Origin: Solen grandis
Taxonomy: Eukaryota > Mollusca > Bivalvia > Adapedonta > Solenidae
Assembly: GCA_021229015.1 (NCBI GenBank)
Contig: CM037784.1
Coordinates: forward strand, 63,024,813-63,088,812
Length of the DNA stretch: 64,000 nt
Reading direction: 5' to 3'
Shown here: piece after piece, positions 24,501 through 33,956 of the stretch
Layout: each line of letters opens with the position of its first letter
Position numbering within the stretch: the stretch's first letter is position 1
Program-made: the position numbers and the translations under genes
The notes under the pieces: generated by a model
The model's input: only the letters and a program-made list of their open reading frames with translations
Told to the model about the DNA's origin: nothing
The model's database searches: none

Positions 24501-25508
24501 TTAACCTTTTTTTTTTAATTTAAAACTCAGCAACCATTTATTTGAGTTGGATAATTATCATTATTAGCATTAATTTAAACTTATTTATTTTGCGTCGATT
24601 GGGAAACAAGTTTTTACAACTTATACTAATCCCTCTCGACGGTTCCTTGGTTGGACCAGTACTTTGCGCCTTGGAAGGTCGTGAAGAATTCTTGCCTCCA
24701 ACGGGGCTCGAACCAACAACCTTCAGATCCGTAATCGGATACGTTATCACTGGACCACGGCGCCCCTTATTAGCATTATTAATTTGGTGCATCATTCTAG
24801 CAAAAGGTGGAGGGATGGCTCAGTGGGAATGCACCTTATCCAGGGGACTAGGGGTTCAAATCCAAGTCTAAACTTTGGAAATATTTTTTGGATGCTTTTT
24901 CTGCATTTCCTGACCAAATTATGGAAGATGAACATTTCTGATTTTGCTATGAGTTTTTGAGGCTTTTTGATGACGTCGCTTTTGTAATTAAAAAAAAAAA
25001 TGTATCAATGGGACGGAATATTCATAGGACTATACATAGCTTGTGTTTACATATTGTATTTTTCCGACAATAAAGAAACATTGTATTGCATCAGTGCTAC
25101 ACATCATGCATGCTAAAGACCCAAGTGTCTATTTGGAAAGAGATATGGTATTGCACCGTGATCACTTATATACAGACTGTTGTCTCCTAAATTATCAATG
25201 GGTGTCATATGGCTTATCTGCAGAATGATGAAAGTGACCAGTAATTACTGGAAGGGAAAGTATATGAAGGTAAGAAAATCGTTATCCGAAATAAATCTGC
25301 CCGAATAATATTGCACATAGAATGCAGAGCAATTGTTTAAACAGTTCCTGGTTAAAACGTTGTGAATTGAATAAATTTAATCCGTGTTACTTCAATAAAA
25401 TAAATTTGTTTTAACTTTCGTACGTTTATGACGTTGTTCATTGGAAGGTTTTGACATTCGCTTGACTTTTTGTAGTTCGGCATCGGAAAATCCTGCCCAG
25501 GCAGCCAT
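18084..25508 (-). CDS. GORAB: GORAB, Rab6-interacting golgin
   Basis: Six coding exons (25424-25508, 23940-24073, 22245-22384, 21943-22044, 21310-21450, 18084-18582) join in phase to 366 residues, close to the roughly 370-394 of vertebrates. The start [12 protein letters not shown] matches the conserved SWAGFSEEEL of GORAB. The diagnostic coiled coil spans exons 4-6: [19 protein letters not shown], then the [14 protein letters not shown] region, then [13 protein letters not shown] and [20 protein letters not shown], ending with RKAKKLAAL. The C-terminus is acidic and Ser/Thr-rich and probably disordered. In vertebrates GORAB sits on trans-Golgi membranes, binds Rab6 and Scyl1, and helps COPI recycling; Drosophila Gorab also acts at the centriole. 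The last residues are uncertain because a 92-codon open frame continues past the stop in the next frame (see findings). Introns hold many repeats. Confidence 0.94.
18820..19072 (+). mobile_element. Pearl/Helentron-like element, AGCTCACCTGAG family, truncated copy
   Basis: Head CAAGAGGGCCATGATGGCCC then TGAATCGCTCACCTGAG, but no terminal hairpin or microsatellite before the next head starts at 19073. In GORAB intron 5. Confidence 0.7.
19073..19994 (+). mobile_element. Pearl/Helentron-like element, AGCTCACCTGAG family, full copy
   Basis: Head AACAAGAGGGCCAAGATGGC and CGCTCACCTGAG. Tandem core of about 150-bp monomers (AAAAGGGGCATAACT, CAGCCATAATCGAACTCAAT, TTATGGTCATAAGCATTG). A GACGACGGACG microsatellite and the end hairpin GCTCACCCTGAGCTTTGCTC plus AGGTGAGCTAAAAA. 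In GORAB intron 5. Confidence 0.8.
20020..21060 (+). repeat. Degenerate tandem array in GORAB intron 5
   Basis: Monomers of about 140-180 bp share GTGAAGTTAAATCAAAATC, GTAGCCAAGAAAT and TTGGTACTTAT. It ends with a GACAGACAGAC microsatellite near 21035. Same architecture as the pearl-like elements, but no clear terminal hairpin. Confidence 0.65.
20580..20727 (+). mobile_element. Short repeat with GTGACACAA end, direct copy
   Basis: CAAGAGTATTCTTTGGAACA leads in, and CCTGCTTACAGCAGGTGACA with a CTGCTTACAGCAG hairpin leads out. It interrupts the tandem array at 20020-21060. Confidence 0.65.
21310..21450 (-). CDS. GORAB: GORAB coding exon 5
   Basis: TTCACAG acceptor, then [39 protein letters not shown], then a GTAAGT donor. 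Continuous coiled coil. Phase 2 out. Confidence 0.93.
21943..22044 (-). CDS. GORAB: GORAB coding exon 4
   Basis: ACAACAG acceptor, then [20 protein letters not shown] and [13 protein letters not shown], then GTTTGT. Matches the first coiled-coil block of vertebrate GORAB (QRLMEEKNKRKKALLAKAI). Confidence 0.92.
22245..22384 (-). CDS. GORAB: GORAB coding exon 3
   Basis: TTCTAG acceptor and GTAAGAC donor. Encodes an acidic, Lys/Asp-rich disordered segment ending DLNDEEALT. Leaves phase 2. Confidence 0.78.
22458..23545 (+). mobile_element. Pearl/Helentron-like element, ATCCCCCGCCGC family, copy 1
   Basis: Head AACAAGGCAGTCCAAAGGAC (with a GTCCAAAGGAC hairpin) then TATATCCCCCGCCGCTGG. Six monomers of about 147 bp (CAGCTCAATGAGGTTAACAT, GAAAATGTGTCCAAGCGTTC). 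GACGGACGGACTGACGG microsatellite and CCCTCCCGCTTCGCAATGGG at the tail. Compared with the copies at 29724 and 37153 it lacks about 160 bp between head and core. In GORAB intron 2. Confidence 0.82.
23696..23775 (-). mobile_element. tRNA-derived SINE head
   Basis: On the minus strand, AGCTGGGTCAGTAGAGCACT (A box) and TCCTGGATTCAAGTCTC (B box) are spaced as in a tRNA. The flanking GCTGCACATTTTTCTC is SINE-like rather than a mature tRNA end. The stems pair poorly, so this is not called a tRNA gene. A second B-box fragment lies at 23808-23850. Confidence 0.6.
23940..24073 (-). CDS. GORAB: GORAB coding exon 2
   Basis: ATTACAG acceptor and GTAAGC donor, 134 nt. Encodes a poorly conserved polar stretch ([20 protein letters not shown] and on). 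Placed by phase and by its position in the gene. Confidence 0.75.
24560..24775 (-). mobile_element. tRNA-derived SINE
   Basis: The minus-strand head GGGGCGCCGTGGTCCAGTGA holds the A box, and TTGGTTCGAGCCCC holds the B box. A body of about 120 bp follows, ending in the A/T-rich AAATAAATAAGTTTAAATTA tail. The cloverleaf arms are not fully complementary. Confidence 0.65.
24800..24875 (+). mobile_element. tRNA-derived SINE head, second
   Basis: A box GATGGCTCAGTGGGAATGC and B box GGGGTTCAAATCC at tRNA spacing. Lies back to back with the SINE at 24560-24775. Confidence 0.55.
25424..25508 (-). CDS. GORAB: GORAB coding exon 1
   Basis: ATG at 25508 begins [18 protein letters not shown]. The GTACGA donor was chosen because it alone gives the phase 1 required by exon 2; the nearby GTTAAA would not. 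Confidence 0.87.
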
Positions 25509-25809
25509 TTTGACACGTCCCAGACTGGTTTAAGCTTAGTTTAATAAACGCTCATTGAAAAACGAAGATAATCAAGCGTTAGGCTTCATCGACTAGTTCA
25601 CACACGATTAATTTTGACACTTGTTGCCGCCAACTTTCAAACTGTATTTTGATGTCTGCTGGGTACACTTTCGATATACTACGCTATCACATATAATTTA
25701 AGTCGGTGGAATTTTCTAAACGGTCTCATCTTTGGTTGTAAATTTTTCTTTGAACAATTCTTTAGATGATCAATAGAAATTCTATAAAAATATATAAAGT
25801 TGTCAGAGA

Positions 25810-26200
25810 TTGCATTTATCCTCGAGTGCCCAAACTGCGCCCCTCTACGATTTGATTAGGAAATGCAACGTAAATAAAATACATAGAATAAAAACTGTTA
25901 ACGTACCAATTAATTCTATCAAAATTTACATTGATACCCCCCCAATTTCTTTTATACATAATTATTCACTCGAAAATAACATTTAATACCTTACAGTACG
26001 AGTCACATATGCCATCGTTTTGTGTGGTCCTAATCCGCCCCCTAGGTGACGTCATAGCAGTTACGAATTGTACACATATGACTTCCATTTATAAATATGT
26101 AAACACAGCAGATGGAATTTCTTAGATACTTTAATTTAAAAAAAAATTGAGTGTAAAAGGGCCATTTTGCGTGGAAATCATTTTGTATTAAGAAAAAAAC
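25810..26200 (+). repeat. Dispersed repeat upstream of GORAB, copy 2
   Basis: Homologous to 4020-4335 (words listed there) but with an extra stretch of about 85 bp in the middle containing GGTGACGTCATAGCAG. The right end abuts the assembly gap at 26201. Confidence 0.7.
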
Positions 26201-26300
26201 NNNNNNNNNNNNNNNNNNNNNNNNNNNNNNNNNNNNNNNNNNNNNNNNNNNNNNNNNNNNNNNNNNNNNNNNNNNNNNNNNNNNNNNNNNNNNNNNNNNN
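26201..26300. other. Assembly gap (100 N)
   Basis: Exactly 100 Ns, the usual placeholder for a gap of unknown size. It separates the dispersed repeat ending at 26200 from the tail half of a pearl-like element. Confidence 0.99.
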
Positions 26301-26457
26301 CTGACCAAGTTTCATGAAGATTGGGTCAAAACTGTGGCCTCTAGTGTGTTCACAAGCAATTGTTGACGACGGACGACGGACGACGCACGACGCACGACGG
26401 ACAAAAGGCGATCACAAAAGCTCACCCGAGCACAAGTGCTCAGGTGAGCTAAAAAAA
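26301..26457 (+). mobile_element. Pearl/Helentron-like element, AGCTCACCTGAG family, tail only
   Basis: CTGACCAAGTTTCATGAAGA monomer, GACGACGGACGACGGACGAC microsatellite, and end hairpin GAGCACAAGTGCTC then AGGTGAGCTAAAAA. The head is lost in the gap. Confidence 0.78.
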
Positions 26458-26611
26458 GCTCTCAACTCTCTAAACAGTAAACCATATTATATATTCTTGT
26501 TCCTTTTGAAGAGACAGAAGATAAAATGGTAAATACTTTGGTGTCCCCCAAGATCACACAGGGGCCAGGCCCAACCCCAAAATTTTACTTAGGACCTTTC
26601 AGCTCAAAGCT

Positions 26612-29600
26612 GTTGAAATCCCCATTCCTAAATCATATCTATTCTCCTCATCAGATGAGATGTTTTACCAACTCTAATTTGGAGACTTAGTAACAGTTTA
26701 CTATTTAATATGATAATACGTGTTACTCATCAGATCTTTCATTGATTTTTATGCTCACCGAAGGTGACGCATATAGTCGCCGCTTCGTCCGTCCGTCCGT
26801 CACACTTTCCTTGTCCGGACTATTTCTCAGGAACAAACGGCTTGAATTCAACGAAACTTTATGGGAAGCTTTATTACCAAGAGGAGATGCGCATATCGTC
26901 AGCATGACCTGATTCCTAAATTTTTCACAGAGTTATGGCCCATTGACTTTTCGGCCTATAGTACATATTGCATGATTCTTGTCCGGGCTATTTCTCAGGA
27001 ACTAATGGCTTGAATTCAACGAAACTTTATGGGAAGCTTTATTACCAAGAGGAGATGCGCATATCGTCAGCATGACCAGATTCCTAAATTTTTCAAAGAG
27101 TTATGGCCCCTTGACTTTTTGGCCTATAGTTCATATTGCATGATTCTTGTCCGGGCTATTTCTCAGGAACTAATGGCTTGAATTCAACAAAACTTTATGG
27201 GAAGCTTTATCACCAAGAGTAGATAGCATATCGTCGGCGTGACCTGGTTCCTAATTTTTCACAGAGTTATGGCCCATTGACTTTTCGGCCTATAGTACAT
27301 ATTGCATGATTCTTGTACGGGCAATTTCTCAGGAACTAATGGCTTGAATTCAATGAAACTTTATGGGAAGCTTTATTACCAAGAGGAGATGCGCATATCG
27401 TCGACGTGACCTGGTTCCTCAATTTTTAAGAGAGTTATGGCCCCTACTACCATGTTGTTGACTAATATTCATGTCATTTGCCTAATTTAACAGGAGATAT
27501 CATTTAAACAAAACCCCACAAAATTCAATATGCTAGTAATGTCAATCATAATCATGTCAGCTAATTGTTGTTTAGGCCATTATACACTATTTCAAATATC
27601 CAGTCATATGTCAAGAGTGTTGGTTAACCTCTTTGATATGAGCACACATTGAAATGTATGACTTAATTTTTAGTAGTATAAAAATCAATGAAAGATCTGA
27701 TGAGTAACGAATAGTAAACTGTTACTAAGTCTCCAAATTAGAGTTGGTAAAACATCTCATCTGATGAGGAGAATAGATATGATTTAGGAATGGGGATTTC
27801 AACATATCCTCCCACCCATTGACCAAGGCCTTATTTGTAACAATGGCGTTCTTCGGGGAGCATCTGTCAGTTCTACTGACTTTCTTGTTTTTTAAGTTTT
27901 TATACTACTGAAAATTAAGTCATACATTTCAATGTATGCTCATATCAAAGAGGTTAACCAACACTCTTGACATATGACTGGATATTTGAAATAGTGTATA
28001 ATGGCCTAAACAACAATTAGCTGACATGATTATGATTGACATTACTAGCATATTGAATTTTGTGGGGTTTTGTTTAAATGATATCTCCTGTTAAACTAGG
28101 CAAATGAATGAATATCAGTCAACAACATGGTAGTAGGGGCCATAACTCTCTTAAAAATTGAGGAACCAGGTCACGTCAATGATATGCGTATCTACTCCTG
28201 GTAATAAAGCTTCCCATAAAGTTTCATTGAATTCAAGCCATTAGTTCCTAAGAAATAGCCCGGACAAGAATCATGCAACATGAACTATAGGCCAAAAAGT
28301 CAAGGGGCCATAACTCTGTGAAAAATTGAGGAACCAGGTCACGCCGACGATATGCGTATCTACTCTTGGTGATAAAGCTTCCCATAAAGTTTTGTTGAAT
28401 TCAAGCCATTAGTTCCTGAGAAATAGCCCGGACAAGAATCATGCAATATGTACTATAGGCCAAAAAGTCAAGGGGCCCTTAACTCCTTGAAAAATTGAGG
28501 AACCTGGTCACGCTGACGATATGCGTATCTACTCTTGGTGATAAAGCTTCCCATAAAGTTTGTTGAATTCAAGCCATTAGTTCCTGAGAAATAGCCCGGA
28601 CAAGAATCATGCAATATGTACTATAGGTCAAAAAGTCAAGGGGCCTTTACTCCTTGAAAAATTTAGGAATCTGGTCATGCTGACGATATGCTCATCTCCT
28701 CTTGGTAATAAAGCTTCCCATAAAGTTTCGTTGAATTCAAGCCATTAGTTCCTGAGAAATAGCCCGGACAAGAATCATGCAATATGTACTATAGGTCAAA
28801 AAGTCAAGGGCCTTTACTCCTTGAAAAATTTAGGAATCGGGTCATGCTGACGATATGCGCATCTCCTCTTGGTAATAAAGCTTCCCATAAAGTTTCGTTG
28901 AATTCAAGCCATTAGTTCCTGAGAAATAGCCCGGACAAGAATCATGCAATATGTACTATAGGCCGAAAAGTCAATGGGCCATAACTCTTTGAAAAATTGA
29001 GGAACCAGGTCACGCCGACGATATGCGTATCTACTCTTGGTGATAAAGCTTCCCATAAAGTTTTGTTGAATTCAAGCCATTAGTTCCTGAGAAATAGCCC
29101 GGACAAGAATCATGCAATATGTACTATAGGCAAAAGTCAAGGGGCCTTAAGTCCTTGAAAAATTTAGGAACGGTCAGCGACGATATGCGCATCTCCTCTT
29201 GGTAATAAAGCTTCCCATAAAGTTTCGTTGAATTCAAGCCATTAGTTCCTGAGAAATAGCCCGGACAAGAATCATGCAATATGTACTATAGGCAAAAAGT
29301 CAAGGGGCCTTTACTCCTTGAAAAATTTAGGAATCGGGTCATGCTGACGATATGCGCATCTCCTCTTGGTAATAAAGCTTCCCATAAAGTTTCGTTGAAT
29401 TCAAGCCATTAGTTCCTGAGAAATAGCCCGGACAAAAATCATGCAATATGTACTATAGGCCGAAAAGTCAATGGGCCATAACTCTTTGAAAAATTTAGGA
29501 ATCGGGTCATGCTGAGAATATGCGCATCTCCTCTTGGTAATAAAGCTTCCCATAAAGTTTCGTTGAATTCAAGCCGTTAGTTCCTGAGAAATAGTCCGGA

Positions 29601-29690
29601 CAAGGAAAGTGAGACGGACGAACGGACGGACAGACGGACGGACGCAGCGGCGACTATATGCGTCACCTTCGGTGAGCATAAAAATATTGC
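26612..29690. repeat. Large fold-back inverted duplication with 168-bp tandem arms
   Basis: Order of blocks: A (26612-26752), B (26753-27430, four 168-bp monomers), C (27431-27684), A inverted (27679-27803), spacer (27804-27896), C inverted (27897-28140), B inverted (28141-29690, nine monomers). The two C blocks are almost identical in reverse. The outer B end has a TCACCGAAGGTGA hairpin and GTCCGTCCGTCCGTC at 26755-26805, mirrored at 29580-29682. Monomers contain AAACTTTATGGGAAGCTTTA and GGCTATTTCTCAGGAACTAA. No coding sequence. Confidence 0.85.
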
Positions 29691-29723
29691 AGTAAAACAA
29701 AACAATACCTTAGGGGTTAAGTG

Positions 29724-30603
29724 AACAAGGCAGTCCAAAGGACAGCTATATCCCCCGCCGCTGGCCAAATATTAGAATTTGTTTGGTCATAGGATTATGT
29801 TCACCTTAACCTGGCATGGTTGTAGCAGACATAGAAGATCAGTTTAAGACAATTTAACTTTCCGGAGTTATGTATGAATCTCAGAATTCGGAGGCACATA
29901 TATTAAAAGTTTACTGACAAGTTTTACATAGGAAACAGTACAAAAAGTGAACATCAATGAAGTATAGGATGTGTTAGGTAACCACAAAATACATGTGTAA
30001 CTCAATTAAAAACTTTATATATCATGACATAATTTGTATGATTGTGAACACGAGATATCGAGATGACATGAAAAAGTGGAGGCTTAAACATTTGACCTTC
30101 AAGGATGACCTTGACCTTGAGCCAGCATGACCGCCTCATGCCTTCTGCACATCAGCTCAATGAGGTTAACATTTTAGCCGAGTTTGAAGAAATTGTGTCC
30201 AAGCGTTCATGAGATATGGAGCGGACACAAAAATAACATTTTACCTTCAAGGATGACCTTGACCTTGAGCCAGCATGACCGCCTCATGCCTTCTGCACAT
30301 CAGCTCAATGAGGTTAACATTTTAGCCGAGTTTGAAGAAAATGTGTCCAAGCGTTCATGAGATATGGAGCGGACACGAAAATAACATTTGACCTTCAAGG
30401 ATGACCTTGACCTTGAGCCAGTGACCGCCTCATGCCTTCTGCACATCAGCTCAATGAGGTTAACATTTTAGCCGAGTTTGAAGAAAATGTGTCCAAGCAT
30501 TCATGAGATATGGAGCGGACACGAAAAATGTTTCGGACACACTGACGGACGGACGGACGAAGGGCATTCCTATAACCCCCCTCCCGCTTCGTGGCGGGGG
30601 ATT
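29724..30603 (+). mobile_element. Pearl/Helentron-like element, ATCCCCCGCCGC family, copy 2
   Basis: Same head and tail as copy 1, three monomers, and a GACGGACGGACGGACG tract. The flanks read as one interrupted sequence: TTAGGGGTTAAGTG at the left and AAGTGAGGTGGTAC at the right, with AAGTGA as a possible target duplication. Confidence 0.82.
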
Positions 30604-30808
30604 AAAAAGTGAGGTGGTACAGAAAACTTAATTAAGATTCTAATAAAAAAAGGGGCATAATTTGGTAAAAATACATGACAGAGTTATCCCCTCTTGCCTA
30701 CAGGTTGGGGTGGTAGTCATATACAAGTACTCCATGTTTCAAAACAATACCTTAGGGGGTTTAGTAAAAAATTAGGTGGTAGGAATAACTCAGCCAAGAT
30801 TCTAAGTC

Positions 30809-31495
30809 AAACAAGAGGCCCATGATGGCCCTAAATCGCTCACCTGAGATAAATAGATTGACCCAAGGAACATCTGTACCAATTTATTTTAAAATCTGGC
30901 CAGTAGTTTTGAAGAAGATGATTTTTAAAGTTTTCATATTTTTTTTCTTTTTGTTGCCATGGCAACCAGAGTTCTATATGGATCAAGTTTATTTTAGCAA
31001 CTTTTGTGAAGGTTGACCCAAGGATCATCCCTGCCAAGTTTAATCAAATTCTGTCCAGTGGTTTCAGAGGAGATGTTGTTTAAAGTTTTCCCTATATACA
31101 TATAAGGCAAATAAGCCCCGCCCCGGCGGCCATGTTTTTTTACGAATCAGAATAATTTTAGAAACTTTGGTAGAGGTTGACCCAAGGAACATCTGTAACA
31201 AATTATTTTGAAATCTGGCCAGTAGTTTTGAAGGAGATGATTTTTAAAGTTTTCAAATTATTTTTCTTTTTGTTGCCCTGGCAACCAGAGTTCTTCATGG
31301 ATCAACTTTATTTTAGCAACTTTTGTAGAGCCTCACCCAAGGAACATTCCTGCCAAGTTTCATTAAATTCTGTCCAGCGGTTTCAGAGGAGATGTCGTTT
31401 AAAGCAAATTGTTGACGACGGACGACGACGGACGCCGGACGAAGGGCGATCACAAAAGCTCACCTTGAGCACTTTGTGCTCAGGTGAGCTAAAAA
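30809..31495 (+). mobile_element. Pearl/Helentron-like element, AGCTCACCTGAG family, nested copy
   Basis: Head ACAAGAGGCCCATGATGGCC, tandem core with TTGTTGCCATGGCAACCAGA and CTGTCCAGTGGTTTCAGAGG, GACGACGGACGACGACGGAC tract, and end hairpin GAGCACTTTGTGCTC followed by AGGTGAGCTAAAAA. Inserted between GATTCTAAGTC and AAAAAGGGGCATAATT of the host repeat. Confidence 0.82.
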
Positions 31496-31637
31496 GGGGC
31501 ATAATTTGGTCAAATACATTACAGAGTTATCCCCTCTTGCCTACAGGTTGGGTGGTGGTATTTCAAGTTTCTTGGTACCTTAAGAGGTTCAGTGAAAGAG
31601 TGAGGTGGTACAGAAAACTTAACCAAGATTCTAAGTC

Positions 31638-32753
31638 AAACAAGATGGCCATGATGGCCCTGAATCACTCACCTGAAAATATGGCCCATATTGCCTTTTA
31701 TAACACAGTTATACTGAATACAAAATCCATGCAGAAGTACAGAATAATAATTATAATTCCACACAACAACTGAACCTGTGGTACAAATTTTGATGGTTAT
31801 AGCTATAAAATGAAGTGACACCTTGGGTGGGACCAATTTTGACCCAAGAGCCATGGTTTGAAAACTTGGTTCTGGTCTACAAGGCCATGTTACATACCAA
31901 AAATCTAACCCCATGATCGCGGTTTCTAACAAGAAGATCTTTTAAAGACTCCCCTATATAAATCTATGTAAAATCAAGTGCCCCTGGGGGGGCCAAAACC
32001 CAAGAGCCATGATTTGAATAAACTTGGTAGATATCTATAAGGCCATGTAAACAAATATTAACCGGCCTTGTGGTTTTCAAGATTTTTTTTTCCTATATAA
32101 GCCTATTAAAACAATACCTGGGGCAGGGCCAAATTTGACCCCAGGGCCATGATTTGAATGAACTTGGTAGATACTCATAAGGCCATGTTACACACAAAAT
32201 ATCTTAACTCCAGGCCTTTTGGTTTCTGACAAGAAGATTTTTCTAGTTTTTTTTTTCTATATGAGTCCCCTGGGGCAGGGCCAATTTTGACCCCAGGGCC
32301 ACAATTTGAACAAACTTGGTAGAGATCCACTAGACAATGCTACACACCAAATATCTAAACTTCAGGCCTTGTGGTTTTTGACATGAAGATTTTTCTAGTT
32401 TTTATTCCTATATAAGCCTATGTAAAATAAATGAACAAACTTGGTAGAGGTTTGTTAGACAATGCTACACACCAAATATCTAAGCTCTAGGTCTTGCAGT
32501 TTTGCAGAAGAAGATTTTCAAAGTTTGCATTTTTAAAACCTATTTTTAGCTCCTGTGACCTACTTTTTCAATCAATCTAAATAATTTGAGCAACTTTGAT
32601 AGATGACATCATAAGGATGATTTCTGTGAAGTTTAGTCAAAATCAATTCAGCGGTTAAGGAGGAGATGTTGTTTAAAGGAAATTGTTGACGCCGCACGCA
32701 AGCATGGACACCGGATAAAAGGCGATCCCGTTGTGCTCAGGTGAGCTAAAAAA
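31638..32753 (+). mobile_element. Pearl/Helentron-like element, AGCTCACCTGAG family, second nested copy
   Basis: Head AAACAAGATGGCCATGATGG. The core differs from the previous copy: GGGGCAGGGCCAATTTTGAC, CATGATTTGAATGAACTTGG, CACACCAAATATCTAA. A weak microsatellite (GACGCCGCACGCAAGCATGG) and tail TGTGCTCAGGTGAGCTAAAA. Sits at the same word of the host repeat as the copy at 30809. Confidence 0.78.
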
Positions 32754-33124
32754 GCACAATTTTCAGTCAAAATCCATGACAGAGTTATCCCCTCTTGTTT
32801 CCAGGTTTGGGCGGTGGTCATATACAAGTATACCAAGTATCAAAACAATACCTTAAGCAGTTCAGGGGGGAAAAAAAGGTGGTACAAAAAACTTAACCAA
32901 GATTCTAAGTTGAAAAAAGGGCCATAATTTGGTCAAAATCCATGACAGAGTTATCCCCTCTTGCCTACAGGTTGGGTGGTGGTCATATACAAGTATGTGT
33001 ATTCCAAGTATCAAAACAATACCTTTAGGGGTTCAGTAATTATGTGAGGTGGTACAAAAAACTTAAAGGTTACAGCGACACAGACACCAATGCTCGGGTG
33101 AGTAGAGTAGCTCCCCTATTCTTA

Positions 33125-33956
33125 GAATAGTCAAGCTAAAAATGATCTAACTAAATAGTCTGATACCCTGAATAAGTTCATGAAGTCTTAAATCAATCCC
33201 ATGCCTAGTAACTTAAACATAAGCATAATAGTACAGCAAAACTTTAAGCGAAATGTCTAAGAAAAGGGTCATAATCTGTATTAAATACAGTGACGAATTA
33301 TCTACCTTGGTTGTCTGATGCCCCTTAACATAATCATATTTTTCAAGTTAATACCATGAATGGTTTCGAAGTATTAGCTGGATAGTAGCTTGCATGCTAA
33401 AATTTAACCAAATTTTCTATTGCATGCAAAATTTTAGCCATTTTTTTCAGTTAAAAAGGGGCCATAACTTGCATTAAATTCGGTAAAGAGACACCTTCCT
33501 TGGTTGTCTAGTGCCCCTGAACATATTCATCAATTTTCAAGTTATTACCATGAACAGTTATTGAGATATAAGCTTGATAGTAACTTGCATGCAAAACTTT
33601 AACCAAAAAGCTGCAACACAAATGCTGATGCAAGTTTGACAGCAATAGCTCTCATATTCTTTGAATAGTTGTGCTCAAAAGGGGTATAACTGTGCCAAAA
33701 TAATTTTTAGGGTTACCTGTCCTTTCTCTTAGTGAACACATATTATAAGTTTGAAGTGAATATGTTTGACAGTTTTTGTGAGATTGACCTTTACAAAAAA
33801 CTTAACACAGAAAATTTGAAGCTTAAATGGGCAAATCTGCTCCATAATAAATATTAGGGTAACTTGCCCTTTTGTTAAAGGTTTCCTTACAGATAGTAAA
33901 CAAGTATTCAAAGTTTAAAGTGAATATATCTGATGGTTAAAGGGGAAAAAGTTAAA
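33125..33956 (-). repeat. Degenerate tandem repeat, inverted relative to the following one
   Basis: Monomers carry GCATGCAAAATTTTAGCC, GGGGCCATAACTTGCATTAA and TCCTTGGTTGTCTAGTGCCC. These are words of the AAGAGCTGTCAGAGGACAGC family, here without its terminal hairpin. Confidence 0.5.

Larger units (their letters stand above)
30604..33120 (+). repeat. Tandem-type repeat split by nested insertions
   Basis: Monomers of about 150 bp (GGGGCATAATTTGGTCAAAA, AGAGTTATCCCCTCTTGCC, CAAAACAATACCTTAGG, GAGGTGGTACAGAAAACTTA) occur at 29692-29723, 30604-30808, 31496-31637, 32754-32905 and 32906-33075. The pieces are separated by three other elements. The end CTATTCTTAGAATAGTCAAG is a short hairpin. Confidence 0.7.

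Noticed and set aside
24640..24775. A possible tRNA gene on the minus strand
   Set aside because: A and B boxes are present but the anticodon and T arms do not pair well, and a SINE-like body with an A-rich tail follows.
31177..31773. A 198-codon plus-strand open frame
   Set aside because: It runs through a pearl-like element, its GACG microsatellite and the host repeat beyond. The translation includes the microsatellite (Asp-Gly-Arg runs), so it is a chance open frame.
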